Source of the DNA: Spirochaetales bacterium
Lineage (GTDB): Bacteria; Spirochaetota; Spirochaetia; DSM-27196; SLST01
Length of the DNA: 7,637 nt
Direction of reading: 5' to 3'
NCBI GenBank assembly: GCA_028284845.1
Contig: JANQQY010000360.1
Location: 1-7,637, forward strand
Part shown: piece after piece, positions 5,852 to 7,637 of the stretch
Layout of the letters: every line of letters starts with the position of its first letter
How positions within the stretch are numbered: the stretch's first letter is position 1
Translations under genes and position numbers: made by a program
The notes under the pieces: generated by a model
What the model was told of the DNA's origin: nothing
The model's database searches: none
What the model saw: the letters and a program-made list of their open reading frames with translations, nothing else

Positions 5852-6833
5852 TTTCCTTGTGGAGATCGCCTCGCGGTTCGATCTTCTGGCCGTCCAGGAA
5901 GTGGGTGACAACCTTGCCGCGATCCAGCACCTGCACGAGCACCTTGGGAGTTCGTATGATCTGCTCCTGAGCGATGTCACAGGAGCCTATCCGGGACAGC
6001 GTGGGAACGCAGAGCGTCTTGCGTATCTCTATCGTCGTTCGCGAATCGAGCGTACTGAGCTCGCGTCTGACATCACGATCGATCGAAGTGAGATCTACCG
6101 GACGTTAAAAGAGGATTGGGATTCAATTGCCGGAGCGATGTCTGCGTTCACAAACAAAGAGAAGACCGAGTTTCGCCCAGATCGCTTCATTAACTTCATT
6201 CGTGCGCCCCACATAGCATCCTTCGCCATCAGCGGAAAGGCAGGGGCGAATCCTCTGAAGTTCCTCGCTGTGAACGCGCATCTCCTCTACGGAACTCGCA
6301 AGTCAGAGCGGCGCGAGGAGTTCTTCTCGCTCCTTCAATGGCTCTACTCTCGCGCGAAGTATCCGGATCGCATGTATGCGCCAAGTATCGTTCTCCTTGG
6401 TGATCTCAACTTCGACCTGTCTTCCGCTGATCGCTCACGCGAGTTCGTTGACTCGTTTCTCAAGTCGCTCAACGAGACGGTGCTCAAGTCGAGAACACCG
6501 GCTGTCTGTAACTTCCCTCTCCTCACTGAACATCCGGTACGACAAGCGTTCCTGAGAACGAATGCGCGCCAAGGCGAGACATACGATCAGATTGCGTTCT
6601 TCAGTCGCGGTGGGGTGCTACCGGGGCCTGAGGACAACGAACAGATCGCGAGTGCCGGAATCAGTGACTACTACTACGATGTCTTTTCCTTTACGGACCT
6701 CTTTGCAGACGCTCTGTTTGGGGCGCCGTTTTCGTTGCTTGAGAAACCGCAGCGGACACACGTCCTGGAAAGGTGCGAGTGGGATGTCTCGGATCACATG
6801 CCCGCATGGGTGAGGCTGCGGCGACCGGAGTAG
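5685..6833 (+). CDS. Endonuclease/exonuclease/phosphatase (EEP) family protein
   Basis: A 382-residue metal-dependent phosphodiesterase of the EEP (DNase I-like) fold. The motifs appear in order: VLGTFNIREF (35-44, N40), LLAVQEVGD (67-75, E72 as metal ligand), LAYLYRRSRI (112-121), LAVNAHLLYG (194-203, catalytic H199), VLLGDLNFD (236-244, D240 and N242), TYDQIAFF (299-306) and WDVSDHMPAW (366-375, D370-H371). The active site looks complete. The substrate (DNA, RNA, phospholipid or phosphoinositide) cannot be read from sequence. I see no signal peptide or membrane helix, so it is probably cytoplasmic. The ATG at 5685 has GGAGG at 5674-5678 with a 6-base gap. The start lies inside the regulator gene, implying co-transcription and perhaps coupled translation. 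Confidence 0.88.
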   Translation: MPKTFSEVEWGQIHDLLRRRGHEYGLPHRRRDSVVLGTFNIREFSDPGRRSAGAIDFLVEIASRFDLLAVQEVGDNLAAIQHLHEHLGSSYDLLLSDVTGAYPGQRGNAERLAYLYRRSRIERTELASDITIDRSEIYRTLKEDWDSIAGAMSAFTNKEKTEFRPDRFINFIRAPHIASFAISGKAGANPLKFLAVNAHLLYGTRKSERREEFFSLLQWLYSRAKYPDRMYAPSIVLLGDLNFDLSSADRSREFVDSFLKSLNETVLKSRTPAVCNFPLLTEHPVRQAFLRTNARQGETYDQIAFFSRGGVLPGPEDNEQIASAGISDYYYDVFSFTDLFADALFGAPFSLLEKPQRTHVLERCEWDVSDHMPAWVRLRRPE

Positions 6834-6858
6834 CACGAATGAGTGTCGTACCGAATCG

Positions 6859-6912
6859 CCGGATTGGTCCGGAGGTGATCCGACGCGATGGATCACCAAG
6901 ACGGACCTCCGG
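6859..6912 (+). repeat. Nested, partly exclusive hairpins after the nuclease gene
   Basis: GGTGATCC (6874-6881) pairs perfectly with GGATCACC (6890-6897) over an 8-base loop. CCGGAGGT (6869-6876) pairs perfectly with ACCTCCGG (6905-6912), sharing three bases with the first stem. CCGGA (6859-6863) can also pair with TCCGG (6868-6872). These are competing folds starting 26 bases after the nuclease stop. No T tract follows, so this is an atypical terminator, an attenuator-like switch or a protein-binding element. Confidence 0.5.
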
Positions 6913-6988
6913 TCGCCTCGTGCAATCGGATCTCAAGCTTTGGGTTCCACCGGCATTGGCCCGCGCTGCTTGACCGATTCTGGCCAGA

Positions 6989-7048
6989 GTTATGCAGTTG
7001 CCGCGAAACGTGCTCTGACGAGGGTTATGCGGCCCGACGCTGCATAGC
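6989..7048. repeat. Spaced inverted repeat GTTATGCAG / CTGCATAGC
   Basis: TATGCAG (6991-6997) and CTGCATA (7040-7046) are exact inverted copies, extended outwards by one wobble and one G-C pair. A further GTTATGCGG copy lies between them at 7024-7032. The spacing of about 42 bases makes it a weak RNA hairpin, and it may be chance. Confidence 0.3.
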
Positions 7049-7061
7049 GCTGTGTTGAACT

Positions 7062-7085
7062 CGGTTCGACTGGTCCATCGAACCG
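7062..7085. repeat. 8-bp inverted repeat with 8-base spacer
   Basis: CGGTTCGA (7062-7069) and TCGAACCG (7078-7085) are perfect inverted copies separated by CTGGTCCA. The geometry suits a dimeric DNA-binding protein or a small RNA stem. It lies upstream of the weak promoter-like sequence at 7099-7126. Confidence 0.45.
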
Positions 7086-7098
7086 TTGCATTCACGAA

Positions 7099-7126
7099 TT
7101 GCGGAGAACGGGTAAACGAATATGTT
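7099..7126 (+). promoter_or_regulatory. Weak promoter-like sequence before the partial gene
   Basis: TTGCGG at 7099-7104 (3 of 6 to the -35 consensus) and TATGTT at 7121-7126 (4 of 6 to the -10 consensus) are separated by 16 bases. Transcription would begin near 7133, right at the hairpin arm at 7132. It is the best candidate in the gap but marginal on sequence alone. Confidence 0.25.
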
Positions 7127-7131
7127 ATTTC

Positions 7132-7162
7132 GCTCCGTGATTAGTATCGCGACGCACGGAGC
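7132..7162 (+). promoter_or_regulatory. 8-bp inverted repeat in the leader of the partial gene
   Basis: GCTCCGTG (7132-7139) pairs perfectly with CACGGAGC (7155-7162) around a 15-base loop. It would sit at the very 5' end of a transcript started from the promoter-like sequence just upstream, so it could be a stabilising 5' hairpin or an operator. Confidence 0.35.
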
Positions 7163-7206
7163 CGGAGGCGTTGCCAACTCATACAAAATCCTGCGAGACT
7201 GCCGTC

Positions 7207-7637
7207 ATGTTGAGGTTCTTGGCTGAAGTGCTGGCTCTTCCGGTACGCGTCTTGGTCCTGCTCACCAGCGCGGTCCGGTCGGTGGATGCCAACATTGCCC
7301 TCCGGCGTGTCGTCTGGAAGATAACTGGAGACCCAGATGACGCAGGACCACTCGTGAGAACCTGCTATGCGGCAAGTACCGATATGGGCGACCGGTGTGT
7401 GATAGAGGTCGTCTCCGAAACGGACGATGGCCGGGTTGTAGCACGAGTCGCTGAAGATGCGTTCATAGCCAGCAAGAGCAATTCAGTCGTGACGGAACTC
7501 AAAAACTCCCATCGTGATCAGATCAAGAACCGATCGCACCTTCGCTATCTCGACGTCATTGCGGGCAAAACACGTCACGACCAAGCCGCCGCCGCGCAAA
7601 CGGCAATCGACTGCGGAGATATGCCAGCATTCGTGGT
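7207..7637 (+). CDS. Hypothetical protein, 5' part only
   Basis: This frame stays open from 7141 to the window edge, giving at least 143 codons from the ATG at 7207. I do not recognise the product. It begins with a hydrophobic stretch interrupted by Arg and Glu (LRFLAEVLALPVRVLVLLTS, residues 2-21), which could be a membrane-associating helix. A mixed domain follows, with VIEVVSETDDGRVVARVAEDAF (65-86) predicted as strands and the polar segment TELKNSHRDQIKNRSHLRYLD (96-116). The start is uncertain: ATG at 7207 has no strong SD. An in-frame TTG at 7171 has GGAGG at 7164-7168, only 2 bases away, which is too close. Codon choice resembles the neighbouring genes, which supports real coding. The 3' end lies outside the window. 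Confidence 0.55.
   Translation, partial: MLRFLAEVLALPVRVLVLLTSAVRSVDANIALRRVVWKITGDPDDAGPLVRTCYAASTDMGDRCVIEVVSETDDGRVVARVAEDAFIASKSNSVVTELKNSHRDQIKNRSHLRYLDVIAGKTRHDQAAAAQTAIDCGDMPAFV

Larger units (their letters stand above)
6834..7206. other. 373-bp non-coding region dense in inverted repeats
   Basis: No reading frame here looks like a gene. The longest minus-strand frame (about 6691-7095) is largely antisense to the nuclease gene and has a low-complexity Arg/Thr-rich translation. The region contains four perfect 8-bp inverted repeats plus shorter ones, listed separately, so it may hold terminators, operators or a structured RNA. Confidence 0.6.

Noticed and set aside
7052..7085. tRNA T-arm resemblance (GGTTCGACTGG)
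   Set aside because: The flanking bases do not form a T-stem of the right length, and no acceptor, D or anticodon arms can be drawn around it.
6691..7095. Minus-strand frame of about 134 codons
   Set aside because: It lies opposite the end of the well-supported nuclease gene, has no convincing SD, and its translation is Arg/Thr/Pro-rich with no recognisable domain.

Overview
The window comes from a free-living bacterium with moderately high GC content. It uses Shine-Dalgarno (SD) sequences heavily and has tightly overlapping genes. I see no rRNA, tRNA, CRISPR array, transposase or phage gene, so the phylum cannot be fixed from the sequence. The gene mix (DUF4350-MoxR-DUF58 operon, HU-like/DUF4469 protein, membrane-embedded LuxR-type regulator) is compatible with several lineages, and I do not commit to one.

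Layout. (1) Positions 1-3485 hold a + strand operon cut by the left edge. It has a 15-codon tail of an upstream gene, a DUF4350 membrane protein, a MoxR-type AAA+ ATPase and a DUF58 (von Willebrand A-like) membrane-anchored protein. Successive genes overlap by 4, 8 and 4 bases, so they are probably translationally coupled. The operon is a widespread chaperone-like module whose exact substrate is unknown. (2) Positions 3486-4028 have no supportable gene but carry several inverted repeats. (3) Positions 4029-4754, minus strand, encode a two-domain protein with an HU-like DNA-binding fold and a DUF4469/Ig-like C-terminus. Its messenger leader could fold over its own ribosome binding site. (4) Positions 4755-4942 form a divergent intergenic region with a sharp AT-rich patch and a good sigma-70-like promoter facing right. 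(5) Positions 4943-6833, + strand, encode a polytopic membrane protein ending in a LuxR-type helix-turn-helix, then an endonuclease/exonuclease/phosphatase (EEP) family protein. The two reading frames overlap by 167 bases. (6) Positions 6834-7206 are non-coding and unusually dense in perfect 8-bp inverted repeats. (7) From 7207 to the right edge there is a partial gene of unknown function.

How the parts may work together. The left operon is a self-contained MoxR/DUF58 module. The right half looks like a separate unit in which a membrane-bound transcriptional regulator is co-transcribed with a phosphodiesterase or nuclease and diverges from a nucleoid-protein-like gene. The best candidates for something undescribed are the regulator-nuclease pair with its long out-of-frame overlap, the ribosome-site-masking leader of the HU-like gene, and the inverted-repeat cluster after the nuclease gene.
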